DNA of 64,000 bases from Streptomyces sp. NBC_00557 (GTDB taxonomy: Bacteria; Actinomycetota; Actinomycetes; Streptomycetales; Streptomycetaceae), in NCBI RefSeq assembly GCF_036345995.1, contig NZ_CP107796.1:4712001-4776000 (forward strand), read 5' to 3'. The notes under the pieces were generated by a model. The model did no database searches and was not told the origin of the DNA. It was given only the letters and a program-made list of their open reading frames with translations. The translations under genes and the position numbers were made by a program. Below, piece after piece: positions 32,882-41,693 of the stretch (its first letter is position 1; every line of letters begins with the position of its first letter).

Positions 32882-33762
32882 GCAGGGTGAGCCTCGAAGG
32901 GCAGGTCGCGGTCGTCACCGGGGCGGCGCGCGGCGTCGGAGAGCTGCTGGCCCGCAAGCTCTCCGCGCGCGGCGCGAAGGTCGCGCTGGTCGGTCTCGAG
33001 GAGGACGCCCTCAAGGACGTCTCCTCGCGGCTGCACAGCGAGAGCGCCCACTGGTACGCCGACGTCACCGACCACGAGACGATGAGCCGGGTCGCGCAGG
33101 AGGTCAAGGCGCGGTTCGGGAAGGTCGACATCGTGGTCGCCAACGCCGGTGTGGCGACGGGCGGTCCGTTCGTCGACTCCGATCCGCAGGCCTGGCGGCG
33201 GGTGATCGAGGTCAACCTGATCGGTTCGGCGGTGACCGCGCGGGCCTTCCTGCCGGTGCTGGTGGAGAGCCGGGGCTACCTGCTGCAGATCGCCTCGCTC
33301 GCCGCGATCACGCCGGCGCCGATGATGTCGGCGTACTGCGCCTCCAAGTCGGGCGTGGAGGCGTACGCCCACAGCCTGCGCCCCGAGGTCGGCCACCAGG
33401 GCGTGCGGGTGGGTGTCGCGTACCTGTCCTGGACCGACACCGACATGGTGCGCGGCGCCGACCAGGACGACGTGATGCGGGAGCTGCGGCAGCGGCTGCC
33501 GTGGCCGTCCAACAAGACCTACCCGCTGGGCCCGGCGGTGGACCGGCTGGTCGCCGGGATCGAGCGGCGCTCGGCGCATGTGTACGGGCAGTGGTGGCTG
33601 CGCGGCATGCAGGGCGTGCGGGGCTGTCTTCCGGGGCTCATCGGGACGGTCGGGCAGCGTGAGATGAAGCGGTTCGCACCGCGGCTGCAGGGGATGCGCT
33701 CGGGGCTCGTCGGTGCAGGTGGGGCGGCCGACGAGGCAGCCCGCGCTACGCACCGTGACTGA
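32878..33762 (+). CDS. Short-chain dehydrogenase/reductase
   Basis: A 294-residue classical SDR. The cofactor motif is V-T-G-A-A-R-G-V-G (TGxxxGxG type), N-A-G-V near residue 88, and the catalytic triad is S (in L-Q-I-A-S-L-A-A) with Y-C-A-S-K (the YxxxK motif). The extra C-terminal 60 residues are usual for the SDR partners of such operons. It overlaps the hydrolase by 4 nt and probably oxidises the alcohol or regenerates the ketone. Confidence 0.92.
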   Translation: MSRVSLEGQVAVVTGAARGVGELLARKLSARGAKVALVGLEEDALKDVSSRLHSESAHWYADVTDHETMSRVAQEVKARFGKVDIVVANAGVATGGPFVDSDPQAWRRVIEVNLIGSAVTARAFLPVLVESRGYLLQIASLAAITPAPMMSAYCASKSGVEAYAHSLRPEVGHQGVRVGVAYLSWTDTDMVRGADQDDVMRELRQRLPWPSNKTYPLGPAVDRLVAGIERRSAHVYGQWWLRGMQGVRGCLPGLIGTVGQREMKRFAPRLQGMRSGLVGAGGAADEAARATHRD

Positions 33763-33795
33763 TCCACATGCGCTCCGTGGTCGCCCGTGTGAATC

Positions 33796-33837
33796 TGGGT
33801 GAGGCCCCACGGAGGGGCCGATTCCCCACCTCACCCA
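33796..33837 (+). promoter_or_regulatory. Nested hairpin leader before the small repeat protein
   Basis: TGGGTGAGG (33796-33804) pairs with CCTCACCCA (33829-33837), and inside it GGCCCC (33803-33808) can pair with GGGGCC (33813-33818). It sits between the SDR stop and the ATG at 33856, where it could end the upstream operon or shape the leader. No T-tract follows. Confidence 0.4.
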
Positions 33838-33855
33838 CCACGGGAGTGAACCCAC

Positions 33856-34071
33856 ATGGGTATGAAGGACAAGGCCAACGAGTGGCAGGAACAGGGCAAG
33901 CAGAAGCTCGGTGAGGCGCGCGAGCGGGCCGGCCAGCAGTCCCAGCGCGGCGGCCAGCAGCAGCCCCAGCGCGGCGGTCAGCAGCCGCAGCGCGGCCGCG
34001 AGAACCTGCGCGACATCGAGGACACCGAGTCGGAGATGGAAGACCGCTTCGACCGGGACTACGACGCCTAG
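33856..34071 (+). CDS. Small hydrophilic Gln/Arg-rich repeat protein
   Basis: A 71-residue, highly charged protein without hydrophobic segments. The N-terminus (M-K-D-K-A-N-E-W-Q-E-Q-G-K-Q-K-L-G-E-A) resembles the amphipathic repeats of CsbD-like and LEA-type stress proteins. A disordered middle has three runs of Q-R-G-G-Q / P-Q-R-G, and the tail is acidic (E-S-E-M-E-D-R-F-D-R-D-Y-D-A). The ATG follows GGGAG. It is likely a stress or desiccation protein, by composition only. Confidence 0.7.
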   Translation: MGMKDKANEWQEQGKQKLGEARERAGQQSQRGGQQQPQRGGQQPQRGRENLRDIEDTESEMEDRFDRDYDA

Positions 34072-34115
34072 TCGCTGCGCTCGGCTTTGGCCGGTTGGCG
34101 TGGGGCGCCCTTCTT

Positions 34116-34182
34116 CTCGGAGGGTGCCCTGCGTCTTTTGTTGCCCTCGGAGGGTGCCCTGCGTCTTTTGTTGCCCGCGCGG
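34116..34182. repeat. 30-bp tandem duplication plus common intergenic repeat
   Basis: A 30-bp unit starting CTCGGAGGGTGCCCTGCG occurs twice in tandem (34116-34145 and 34146-34175). It is followed by GCGCGG-TTCC-CCGCGC, a hairpin phrase that I recall as a widespread intergenic repeat in Streptomyces genomes. It lies between convergent genes (stops at 34071 and 34196) and may help end transcription. Confidence 0.7.
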
Positions 34183-34195
34183 TTCCCCGCGCCCC

Positions 34196-37100
34196 TCATC
34201 CGCTCGACCGGGGCGGGAGCTTGGGGCGGGTTCGGTCGGGGACCTCGCTGTAGTCGGGGGGGATGGCCGCGGGATTGGACTCCAGGAGTTCCAGGGCGAG
34301 TTGGATCGCGTCGTCCATCTGGGCGTGCCGGCCCTCGGCCCAGTCCAGGGGGGTGCGCATGATCTCGAAGTCGGGGGTGACGCCGTGGTTCTCCACGGAC
34401 CAGCCGTAGGCGTCGAACCAGGCCGCGTTCATCGGGACCGTGATGACCGTGCCGTCGCCCAGCCGGTGCCGGCCGGTCATGCCGACCACACCGCCCCAGG
34501 TGCGCGTGCCGACCACCGGGCCGAGCTTCAGCAGTTTGAACGCGGCGGTGATCATGTCGCCGTCCGAGGAGGTCGCCTCGTCGGCGAGGGCGACGATCGG
34601 TCCCCGCGGCGCGTTCGAGGTGTACGACACCGGCTGCGCGTCCCTGGTCAGGTCCCAGCCGAGGATCGTCCGGGTCAGCTTCTCGATGACGAGTTCGCTG
34701 ATGTGGCCGCCCGCGTTGCCGCGCACGTCCACGATCAGGGCGGGCCGGGACACCTCCATGCGCAGGTCGCGGTTGAACTGGGCCCAGCCGGAGCCGCCCA
34801 TGTCGGGGATGTGCAGATAGCCGCACTTGCCGCCGCTCAGCTCGCGTACGACCTCCCGGCGTTTGGCGACCCAGTCCTGGTAGCGCAGCGGGCGTTCGTC
34901 GACGAGCGGGACGACGGCGACCCGGCGGGCCCGGCCCGGCTCGCCTTCCGGCGGGACGAACGTCAGCTCCACGGTCGTCCCGCCGGAGCCGGCGAGCAGC
35001 GGGAACGGCCCGGTCACCGGGTCGACCGGGCGGCCGTCGACATGGGTGAGGACCGCGCCCTCGCGGATGCCCGTGCCGGCCAGCGGTGAGCGGGCCCTGG
35101 AGTCGGACGAGTCGCCCGGCAGAATGCGCTTGATCGTCCAACCGCCGTCCCGGTGGACGAAGTTGGCGCCGAGCAGGCCCTGCCAGCGCTGGTAGTGGGG
35201 CGGGCCCTCGTTGCGGCGGGCGGCGGTGACGTAGGCGTGCGAGGTGCCCAGTTCACCGAGGACCTCGCGGAGCAGGTCCGCGAACTCGTCCGGGGAGGCG
35301 ACCCGTTCGACGAGGGGCCGGTACTGGTCGAGCACCCCGTCCCAGTCGATGCCGCACATCCCGGGGTCCCAGAAGTAGGCGCGGATGATCCGGCCGGCCT
35401 CGTCGAAGGCCTGGCGCCACTCGGCGGGCGGGTCGACCACGTGCAGGATGCGGCGCAGGTCGATCCAGACGGTCGTGTCGCTGTCGCCCAGCTCCGTGGC
35501 GGGCACCGCGCGCAGATCGCCCTCGTCCACGACGACCAGCCGGGTGCCGTCGCCGCTGACCGCGAACCAGTCCAGGTGGTCGACCAGTTCGGACTTCTTC
35601 GCCTTGCTGATGTTGAAGTACTCCAGGGTGGGGCGGCCGCTGATGTCGGAGGGGTTGGCGAAGGTCTCGCCGAGCGCGCCGGAGATCGGCCAGCGCAGCC
35701 AGACCAGTCCGCCGCCCGCCACCGGGCGCAGCGCGGAGTACTTGGAGGCGATCACCGGGAACGGCGTGACCCGGTTGGCCAGGCCCTCCACCTCCACGGT
35801 CACCGTGCCGGCCTCGCCCGTCTCCTCGTCCTCGACCGGGTCCAGCCCGCCGGCCGCCGGACGGCCCTCGGGGTTCAGCGCGAAGGGGGAGGGGGTCGCG
35901 GAGTTCAGCGGCACGAGGTACGGGCGGCAGCCGAGCGGGAACGACAGGTCGCCGGTGTGGACGTCGTACACCGGGTCGAAGCCGCGCCAGGAGAGGAAGG
36001 CGAGATAGCGGCCGTCGCGGGTGAAGACCGGGTTCTCGTCCTCGAAGCGGCCGTTGGTCACGTCCACGATCAGCCGGTCCTTGATCCGGGCCAGTTTGAT
36101 CTGGCGCAGCGAGCGGCCGATGCCCGGGTGGGACCAGGCGAGCCAGGCCCCGTCCGGGGAGAAGGCGAGGTCGCGGACGGGACCGTTGATGGACCGGATC
36201 AACTCGGTGACCTGGCCTCCACCGGGTCCGGCGGGGGCGGCGGCTCCGGCGGGGGCGGCGGGCTGGTCGTCGGGGGCTTCGGTCGGGGCGCTGGACTGGG
36301 CTGTGGTGGTATCGGCGGGCTCCGTGGTCTGGGCTTCGGCGGTTCCTGTGGGTTCGCCGGGCTCGTCGCCCGTGGCCCCCGTCTGCTCGCCGGGCTCGTC
36401 TCCGGTGGCCCCCGTCTGTTCGCCCGCCTCGTCTCCGGTGGCCCCGGTGGGCTCGCCGGCCTGCTGTTCGGCGCTCTCCGCCGGACCGGTTCCCTGCTCC
36501 CCGGTATCGGCTCCGGATCCCCCGCCCGCGCCGCCCTCCCCGGCCGCCACCGGAACTTCGACGGCCTCCCCCAGAGCTTCCCCGGCCTCCCCCGGAACGT
36601 CCCCGGCCTCCGCGATCTCCCCCGCCTCCAGCGCCTCCCCGCCTCCCTCCTCCGTCACGTCGATCAGCAGCAGCCGGCCGTCGTGCGAGGCGACCGCGAG
36701 CCGTTCGCCCAGGGGGTCGGAGACCATCTCCAGGACACGGCCGAGGCGGCCGGAGGCCAGGCGGCGGGGGGCGCGGTCGCCGGTCGCGCGGGGCAGGTGG
36801 GCGATCTCGACGGCGTCCTCGCCCTCCGCGTCGGTGATGTACGCGACCTGCCCGGTCGTGCCCAGCATCTCCGGGAGCCGTACCCGTACGCCGGGCGTGT
36901 CGCTGATCGTACGGGCGGGCCCGTCGCGGTGGGTGAGCCAGTACAGGCTGCCGCGGACGACGACGGCGCTGGCCCGGCCGGTCTCGTCCACGGAGATGCC
37001 GTCGACGTTCTGCGCGGCGGGCACCTGGTAGCGGCGGCGCCCGTTGGCCGGCCCGGCGAGGCGGACGTCCAGCTTGCGCGGTACGGCGCCGGGGGAGAAG

Positions 37101-37858
37101 TCGTCGACGAGCCACAGGTCGCCCGCGCACTGGTAGACGACCCGGGTGCCGTCGCTGGAGGCGTGCCGGGCGTAGAAGGCGTCGTGGTCGGTGTGGCGGC
37201 GCAGGTCGGTGCCGTCGTGGGCGCAGGAGTAGAGATTGCCCACGCCCTCGTGGTCGGAGAGGAAGGCGATCCGGCCGGCGACGAACATGGGGCAGGCCAG
37301 ATGGCCGCCGATGTCGGGCACGAGCTGCTGCCCGTGCAGCCAGAGGCGGCCCATGGCGCCGCCCCGGTAGCGCTTCCAGGAGGCCGGTTCGTGCGGCGGG
37401 GTGCCGGTGAGCAGCAGCGTCTTGTGCACGCCGTCGATGTCGGCGACCTGGATGTCGGCGACCGGCCCCCAGGGCAGCTTGCGGCCGGGGTCGCCGTCGG
37501 TGGACACCTTGTAGGCCCAGGTGAAGTAGGAGAAGGGCTGGCCGTGGGAGGCGACGGCGAGGATGTCGCCCTCCGGGGTCCAGCCGCAGACCTGCGTGTC
37601 GGAACTGCCCCAGTACGTCAGCTGCCGCTCCGGTCCGCCGTCGACCCCGACGAGGTGGATCTCGGGTTCGAGGGTGTGCCAGTTGGTGTAGGCGATGCGG
37701 CTGCCGTCCGGCGAGAAGCGGGGGTGCCCGGCCTTGGTGCGGTCCGCCGTGAGCCGCCAGGCCCGGCGCGGGGCGTCGAGCGGGGCCAGCCAGAGGTCGT
37801 CCTCGGCCACGAAGCACAGCAGGTCGCCGCTGAGGTGGGGATGGCGCAGATAGCTCAC
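34196..37858 (-). CDS. Tricorn-type protease (S41 with PDZ and beta-propellers)
   Basis: A 1220-residue cytoplasmic tricorn-like peptidase that trims peptides released by the proteasome. The N-terminal beta-propeller part begins VSYLRHPHLSGDLLCFVAED. A C1 domain and PDZ domain precede the S41 core. The expected residues are present: GTSHAY (Ser-His pair), T-S-S-D-G-D with nucleophile Ser near residue 1095, and V-E-N-H-G-V-T-P-D with Glu. A 150-residue low-complexity insert (about 400-548), including an 11-residue GATGDEPGEQT-like triplicate, separates the propellers, an unusual expansion. The start is GTG 37858; an earlier GTG is possible. Confidence 0.93.
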   Translation of the reverse strand: MSYLRHPHLSGDLLCFVAEDDLWLAPLDAPRRAWRLTADRTKAGHPRFSPDGSRIAYTNWHTLEPEIHLVGVDGGPERQLTYWGSSDTQVCGWTPEGDILAVASHGQPFSYFTWAYKVSTDGDPGRKLPWGPVADIQVADIDGVHKTLLLTGTPPHEPASWKRYRGGAMGRLWLHGQQLVPDIGGHLACPMFVAGRIAFLSDHEGVGNLYSCAHDGTDLRRHTDHDAFYARHASSDGTRVVYQCAGDLWLVDDFSPGAVPRKLDVRLAGPANGRRRYQVPAAQNVDGISVDETGRASAVVVRGSLYWLTHRDGPARTISDTPGVRVRLPEMLGTTGQVAYITDAEGEDAVEIAHLPRATGDRAPRRLASGRLGRVLEMVSDPLGERLAVASHDGRLLLIDVTEEGGGEALEAGEIAEAGDVPGEAGEALGEAVEVPVAAGEGGAGGGSGADTGEQGTGPAESAEQQAGEPTGATGDEAGEQTGATGDEPGEQTGATGDEPGEPTGTAEAQTTEPADTTTAQSSAPTEAPDDQPAAPAGAAAPAGPGGGQVTELIRSINGPVRDLAFSPDGAWLAWSHPGIGRSLRQIKLARIKDRLIVDVTNGRFEDENPVFTRDGRYLAFLSWRGFDPVYDVHTGDLSFPLGCRPYLVPLNSATPSPFALNPEGRPAAGGLDPVEDEETGEAGTVTVEVEGLANRVTPFPVIASKYSALRPVAGGGLVWLRWPISGALGETFANPSDISGRPTLEYFNISKAKKSELVDHLDWFAVSGDGTRLVVVDEGDLRAVPATELGDSDTTVWIDLRRILHVVDPPAEWRQAFDEAGRIIRAYFWDPGMCGIDWDGVLDQYRPLVERVASPDEFADLLREVLGELGTSHAYVTAARRNEGPPHYQRWQGLLGANFVHRDGGWTIKRILPGDSSDSRARSPLAGTGIREGAVLTHVDGRPVDPVTGPFPLLAGSGGTTVELTFVPPEGEPGRARRVAVVPLVDERPLRYQDWVAKRREVVRELSGGKCGYLHIPDMGGSGWAQFNRDLRMEVSRPALIVDVRGNAGGHISELVIEKLTRTILGWDLTRDAQPVSYTSNAPRGPIVALADEATSSDGDMITAAFKLLKLGPVVGTRTWGGVVGMTGRHRLGDGTVITVPMNAAWFDAYGWSVENHGVTPDFEIMRTPLDWAEGRHAQMDDAIQLALELLESNPAAIPPDYSEVPDRTRPKLPPRSSG

Positions 37859-37978
37859 CTTCCCATGCTTTTCCCCCGGAAGGAGCACAGCAACTCGTGC
37901 GCGACCGGCGCCCGCGACCTGCGCAGGGCCGGCACCGGCCGTTTATACGGTCCTCACGTCCGTGACCCAACACACGTA

Positions 37979-37996
37979 CGAAACGGTTTCGTTTCG
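37979..37996. promoter_or_regulatory. Inverted repeat, probable TetR operator
   Basis: CGAAACG and CGTTTCG flank GTTT, a perfect 7+4+7 symmetry. It is 66 bp before the TetR ATG at 38062 and 121 bp before the tricorn start on the other strand, in a notably AT-rich spot. Most likely it is the autoregulatory site of the TetR protein. Confidence 0.6.
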
Positions 37997-38061
37997 CACG
38001 CTCTCAGGGTATGTTCATGGTGTACACCAGCAGGAGGCTCCGGAGTGGGAAGGTGGACGGC

Positions 38062-38667
38062 ATGACCGACGCCGTCGCGGCGGCACGTCGCAGTCGGATC
38101 ACGCCCGAGCGCGAGGCCGAGCTGTACGAGGCCGTGCTCGACCTGCTCCGGGAGGTCGGCTACGACGCCCTGACCATGGACGCCGTAGCAGCCCGCACCC
38201 GCTCCAGCAAGGCCACGCTCTACCGCCAGTGGGGCGGCAAGGCCGAGCTGGTCGCCAGGGCGGTGCGGCACAACAAGCCGGGCGGTTTCGCCGACGAGGT
38301 CGACACCGGGTCGCTCAGGGGCGACCTGCACGCCCTCACCCTGCGCTCCGACGACTGCGAGATGGAACAGAACTCCGCGCTGATGCGGGGTCTGGCGATG
38401 GCCGTCCACGGCAACCCGGACCTGCTGCGGGCGTTCAAGGAGCATCTCATCGAGCCGGAGCTGGCGGCGTTCCGCCGCGTGCTGCAACGGGCGATCGACC
38501 GCGGTGAGGTCCGCGCGGACAACCCGGCGATCGACTATGTGATGCACATGATGATCGGCGGGTTCGCCGCCCGCTCGCTCATCGACGAGAAGCCGCCGAC
38601 GCAGGCCTTCCTGCTGTCGTACATCGACGCCGTGGTCCTCCCCGCCCTCGGCGTCACCACCGGCTGA
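38062..38667 (+). CDS. TetR-family regulator
   Basis: A 201-residue repressor. The helix-turn-helix T-M-D-A-V-A-A-R-T-R-S-S-K-A-T-L-Y-R-Q-W lies at about 38-57, followed by an all-helical ligand domain. The ATG at 38062 follows AAGGTGG. It precedes the MMPL exporter gene by 134 bp on the same strand, the usual arrangement for a regulator of efflux. An inverted repeat upstream is its likely operator. Confidence 0.9.
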   Translation: MTDAVAAARRSRITPEREAELYEAVLDLLREVGYDALTMDAVAARTRSSKATLYRQWGGKAELVARAVRHNKPGGFADEVDTGSLRGDLHALTLRSDDCEMEQNSALMRGLAMAVHGNPDLLRAFKEHLIEPELAAFRRVLQRAIDRGEVRADNPAIDYVMHMMIGGFAARSLIDEKPPTQAFLLSYIDAVVLPALGVTTG

Positions 38668-38801
38668 TCACCACCCGATCGCCTTCCCCGATCCCCTCCC
38701 CATCCCCGAGCAAGCCCACCGTCTGACGTCACCGCTCACGTCGTCGGGCTGATCACCCCTGCCCTGATGAACCCCACGACCTGACCGGGAGTACGCCAGA
38801 A

Positions 38802-41027
38802 ATGGCCACGTTTCTGTACAAACTCGGCCGACTCGCCTTCCGGCGACGGCACGTCGTCGCCCTGATGTGGGTCGCGCTGCTCACCCTCGCCGGGGTGGGC
38901 GCCGCCTCCGCACCGGCCGCCGGCAACACGTCCTTCTCCGTCCCCGGCACCGAGGCGCAGAAGGCCTTCGACCTGCTGCAGCAGCGCTTCCCCGGCATGA
39001 GCGCCGACGGCGCCACCGCGCGGGTCGTCTTCAAGGCGCCGGCCGGCGAGAAGATGACCGGCCACGACAACAAGGCGGCCGTCGAGAAGACGGTGAAGGA
39101 GCTGCAGAGCGGCTCCGAGGTCGCCTCCGTCACCGACCCCTACACCGGGCACGCGGTCAGCCGGAGCGGCACGATCGCGTACGCCTCCGTGAAGTACAAG
39201 GTCTCCGGCATGGAGCTGAAGGACTCCTCCCGCGACGCCCTGAAGGAGGCCGCGCAGCACGCGCGGGACGCCGGGCTGACCGTCGAGGTCGGCGGTGACG
39301 CGCTGAACGCCACCCCGGAGACCGGTTCCAGCGAGGTCATCGGCATCGGGATCGCCGCCGTCGTCCTCGTCATCACCTTCGGCTCGCTGCTCGCGGCCGG
39401 ATTCCCGCTGCTCACCGCGATCATCGGGGTCGGCATCGGCGTCTCCACGATCACCGCGCTCGCGAGCGCCCTGGATCTGGGCTCCACGACCTCCACGCTG
39501 GCGTCGATGATCGGCCTGGCCGTCGGCATCGACTACGCCCTCTTCATCGTCTCCCGCTACCGCGCGGAACTGGCCGAGGGACGCGAGCGCGAGGACGCGG
39601 CCGGACGGGCCGTCGGCACGGCGGGCTCGGCGGTGGTCTTCGCCGGTCTCACCGTGGTCATCGCCCTGGTCGGCCTGTCGGTCGTCAACATCCCGATGCT
39701 GACCAAGATGGGCATCGCGGCGGCGGGCACGGTCGCCATCGCCGTCCTCATCGCGCTGACGCTGATCCCGGCGCTGCTCGGCTTCGCGGGCCGCAGGGTC
39801 AAGCCGGCGGGCGAGAAGAGCAGGCTGCTGGGCGGCGGCCGTACGCCCCGCAGGCCGGGCCGCCCGAACATGGGCACCCGCTGGGCGAGCTTCGTCGTAC
39901 GCCGCCCGGTCGCCGTCCTCCTCCTCGGCGTGCTCGGCCTCGGCGCGGCCGCGGTCCCGGCCGCCTCCCTGCAGCTGGGCCTGCCCGACGACGGCTCCCA
40001 GCCCGTCTCCACCACCCAGCGCCGCGCCTACGACCTGCTCTCCGAGGGCTTCGGGCCCGGCTTCAACGGCCCGCTGATGGTCGTGGTCGACGCCAAGGAC
40101 AGCGCGCACCCCACGACGGCGTTCACCGAGGTCGGCGACGAGATCAAGGGCCTGAAGGACGTCGTCACGGTCACCCCGCCCGTGGCCAACAAGGCCGGCG
40201 ACACCGCGACCATCACCGTCGTACCGAAGTCCAAGCCGTCGTCGCAGACCACCGAGGACCTGGTGCACGCCATCCGCGGCAAGGGCCCGGACATCACCGC
40301 GCAGACCGGCTCCAAGGTGCTGGTCACCGGCACGACGGCGATGAACATCGACGTCTCGCAGAAGCTGAACGACGCCCTCCTGCCCTACCTGGCGCTGGTG
40401 GTGGGCCTGGCCTTCCTGCTGCTGATCGTGGTCTTCCGCTCGGTCCTCGTCCCGCTGAAGGCGGCGCTCGGCTTCCTGCTCAGCGTGCTCGCGGCGCTCG
40501 GCGCGGTCGTCGCGGTCTTCCAGTGGGGCTGGCTGTCCGGCCTGATGAACGTCGAGCAGACCGGCCCGGTGATGTCGATGATGCCGATCTTCATGGTGGG
40601 CGTCGTCTTCGGCCTCGCCATGGACTACGAGGTCTTCCTGGTCACCCGGATGCGGGAGGCGTTCGTGCACGGCGAGACGCCGGGCCAGGCCGTGGTCACC
40701 GGCTTCAAGTACGGCGCGCGGGTCGTCACCGCCGCCGCCGTCATCATGATCGCGGTCTTCTCCGGCTTCATCGGCTCCAGCGAGGCGATGGTCAAGATGA
40801 TCGGCTTCGGTCTCGCCGTCGCCGTCTTCTTCGACGCGTTCATCGTCCGCATGGCCATCGTCCCGGCGGTCCTCGCCCTGCTCGGCAGGCGTGCCTGGTG
40901 GCTGCCGACGTGGCTCGACCGGGCGCTGCCCAACGTGGACGTGGAGGGCGACGGCCTGCGCACACAGTCCGCGGCCGACGGCAGGGACGCCGACCCGGAC
41001 GAGGAGCGGGAGCTGGTACGGGTCTGA
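38802..41027 (+). CDS. MMPL-family (RND) exporter
   Basis: A 741-residue membrane exporter of the MmpL type. Twelve helices in two halves (TM1 then a periplasmic domain, then five helices; repeated) are visible. The proton-relay type motifs G-I-D-Y-A-L-F-I-V-S-R-Y-R and A-M-D-Y-E-V-F-L-V-T-R-M-R hold the paired Asp-Tyr residues. Such pumps export lipids, siderophores or antibiotics. The preceding TetR gene is its probable regulator. A strong terminator follows. Confidence 0.93.
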   Translation: MATFLYKLGRLAFRRRHVVALMWVALLTLAGVGAASAPAAGNTSFSVPGTEAQKAFDLLQQRFPGMSADGATARVVFKAPAGEKMTGHDNKAAVEKTVKELQSGSEVASVTDPYTGHAVSRSGTIAYASVKYKVSGMELKDSSRDALKEAAQHARDAGLTVEVGGDALNATPETGSSEVIGIGIAAVVLVITFGSLLAAGFPLLTAIIGVGIGVSTITALASALDLGSTTSTLASMIGLAVGIDYALFIVSRYRAELAEGREREDAAGRAVGTAGSAVVFAGLTVVIALVGLSVVNIPMLTKMGIAAAGTVAIAVLIALTLIPALLGFAGRRVKPAGEKSRLLGGGRTPRRPGRPNMGTRWASFVVRRPVAVLLLGVLGLGAAAVPAASLQLGLPDDGSQPVSTTQRRAYDLLSEGFGPGFNGPLMVVVDAKDSAHPTTAFTEVGDEIKGLKDVVTVTPPVANKAGDTATITVVPKSKPSSQTTEDLVHAIRGKGPDITAQTGSKVLVTGTTAMNIDVSQKLNDALLPYLALVVGLAFLLLIVVFRSVLVPLKAALGFLLSVLAALGAVVAVFQWGWLSGLMNVEQTGPVMSMMPIFMVGVVFGLAMDYEVFLVTRMREAFVHGETPGQAVVTGFKYGARVVTAAAVIMIAVFSGFIGSSEAMVKMIGFGLAVAVFFDAFIVRMAIVPAVLALLGRRAWWLPTWLDRALPNVDVEGDGLRTQSAADGRDADPDEERELVRV

Positions 41028-41050
41028 CGTACCGCTTCCGGCTGTGGACC

Positions 41051-41100
41051 GGCCGGTGAGGGTGCCCGTGGGGACGGGGCTGCACCCTCACCGGCCTTCT
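41051..41100 (+). terminator. Terminator after the MMPL gene
   Basis: GGCCGGTGAGGGTGC (41051-41065) pairs perfectly with 41082-41096 across a 16-nt loop, followed by TTCT. It lies 24 bp beyond the MMPL stop. Confidence 0.8.
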
Positions 41101-41177
41101 CCGTGCCCGCCGTTGATCCGTGCACGCCGGTGAAACCCGGGTGAGCGCGGCCACGGCGATGTCGTAGCGTGCCCTGC

Positions 41178-41693
41178 ATGACGACGACAGCCGCCACTGA
41201 CGCCGACGACTTCGGAGCCCACCCCCGGTTCGCGGAGGCGCTGCGCGCGCTCGGGTTGCAGGACGTGCTCGCACGGGCCAGGAGGTTCCCGGAGGGCACC
41301 CGCACCGCCGCCGAGGCCGCCGCGGCCATCGGGTGCGAGCTGAGCCAGATCTGCAAGTCGCTGGTCTTCGCCGCCGACGGAACGCCGGTGCTGGTCCTCA
41401 TGGACGGCGCCTCGCGGGTGGACACCGAGCGGGTGCGGGAGGAACTGGGCGCCGGCGAGGTCGGCCGCGCCGACGCCGGCGTCGTCCGCGAGACCACCGG
41501 GTACGCCATCGGGGGCGTGCCGCCCTTCGGGCACCGCACCCGCACCCGCGTCCTCGCCGACCGCGCGCTGCTCGCCCACGACGTGGTGTGGGCGGCCGCC
41601 GGAACCCCGCACACCGTCTTCCCGATCGAGCCGAAGGCACTGGTCGCCCACGCCGGCGCCGACCTGGTGGACGTGCGCGAGCAGACCGCGTGA
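41178..41693 (+). CDS. YbaK/EbsC-family aminoacyl-tRNA deacylase
   Basis: A 171-residue protein of the YbaK/ProX fold that clears mischarged Cys- or Ala-tRNA(Pro) in related proteins. It shows A-A-A-A-I-G-C-E-L-S-Q-I-C-K-S-L-V-F, in which the Lys is the conserved substrate contact, and G-Y-A-I-G-G-V-P-P-F-G-H, the family's signature glycine loop. ATG 41178 fits homology. Its stop overlaps the GTG start of the DMT exporter. Confidence 0.9.
   Translation: MTTTAATDADDFGAHPRFAEALRALGLQDVLARARRFPEGTRTAAEAAAAIGCELSQICKSLVFAADGTPVLVLMDGASRVDTERVREELGAGEVGRADAGVVRETTGYAIGGVPPFGHRTRTRVLADRALLAHDVVWAAAGTPHTVFPIEPKALVAHAGADLVDVREQTA

Noticed and set aside
35153..38065. A 970-codon open frame antisense to the tricorn gene
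   Set aside because: It mirrors a real gene in a very GC-rich genome, with Asp/Gly/Val-rich composition and no domain.
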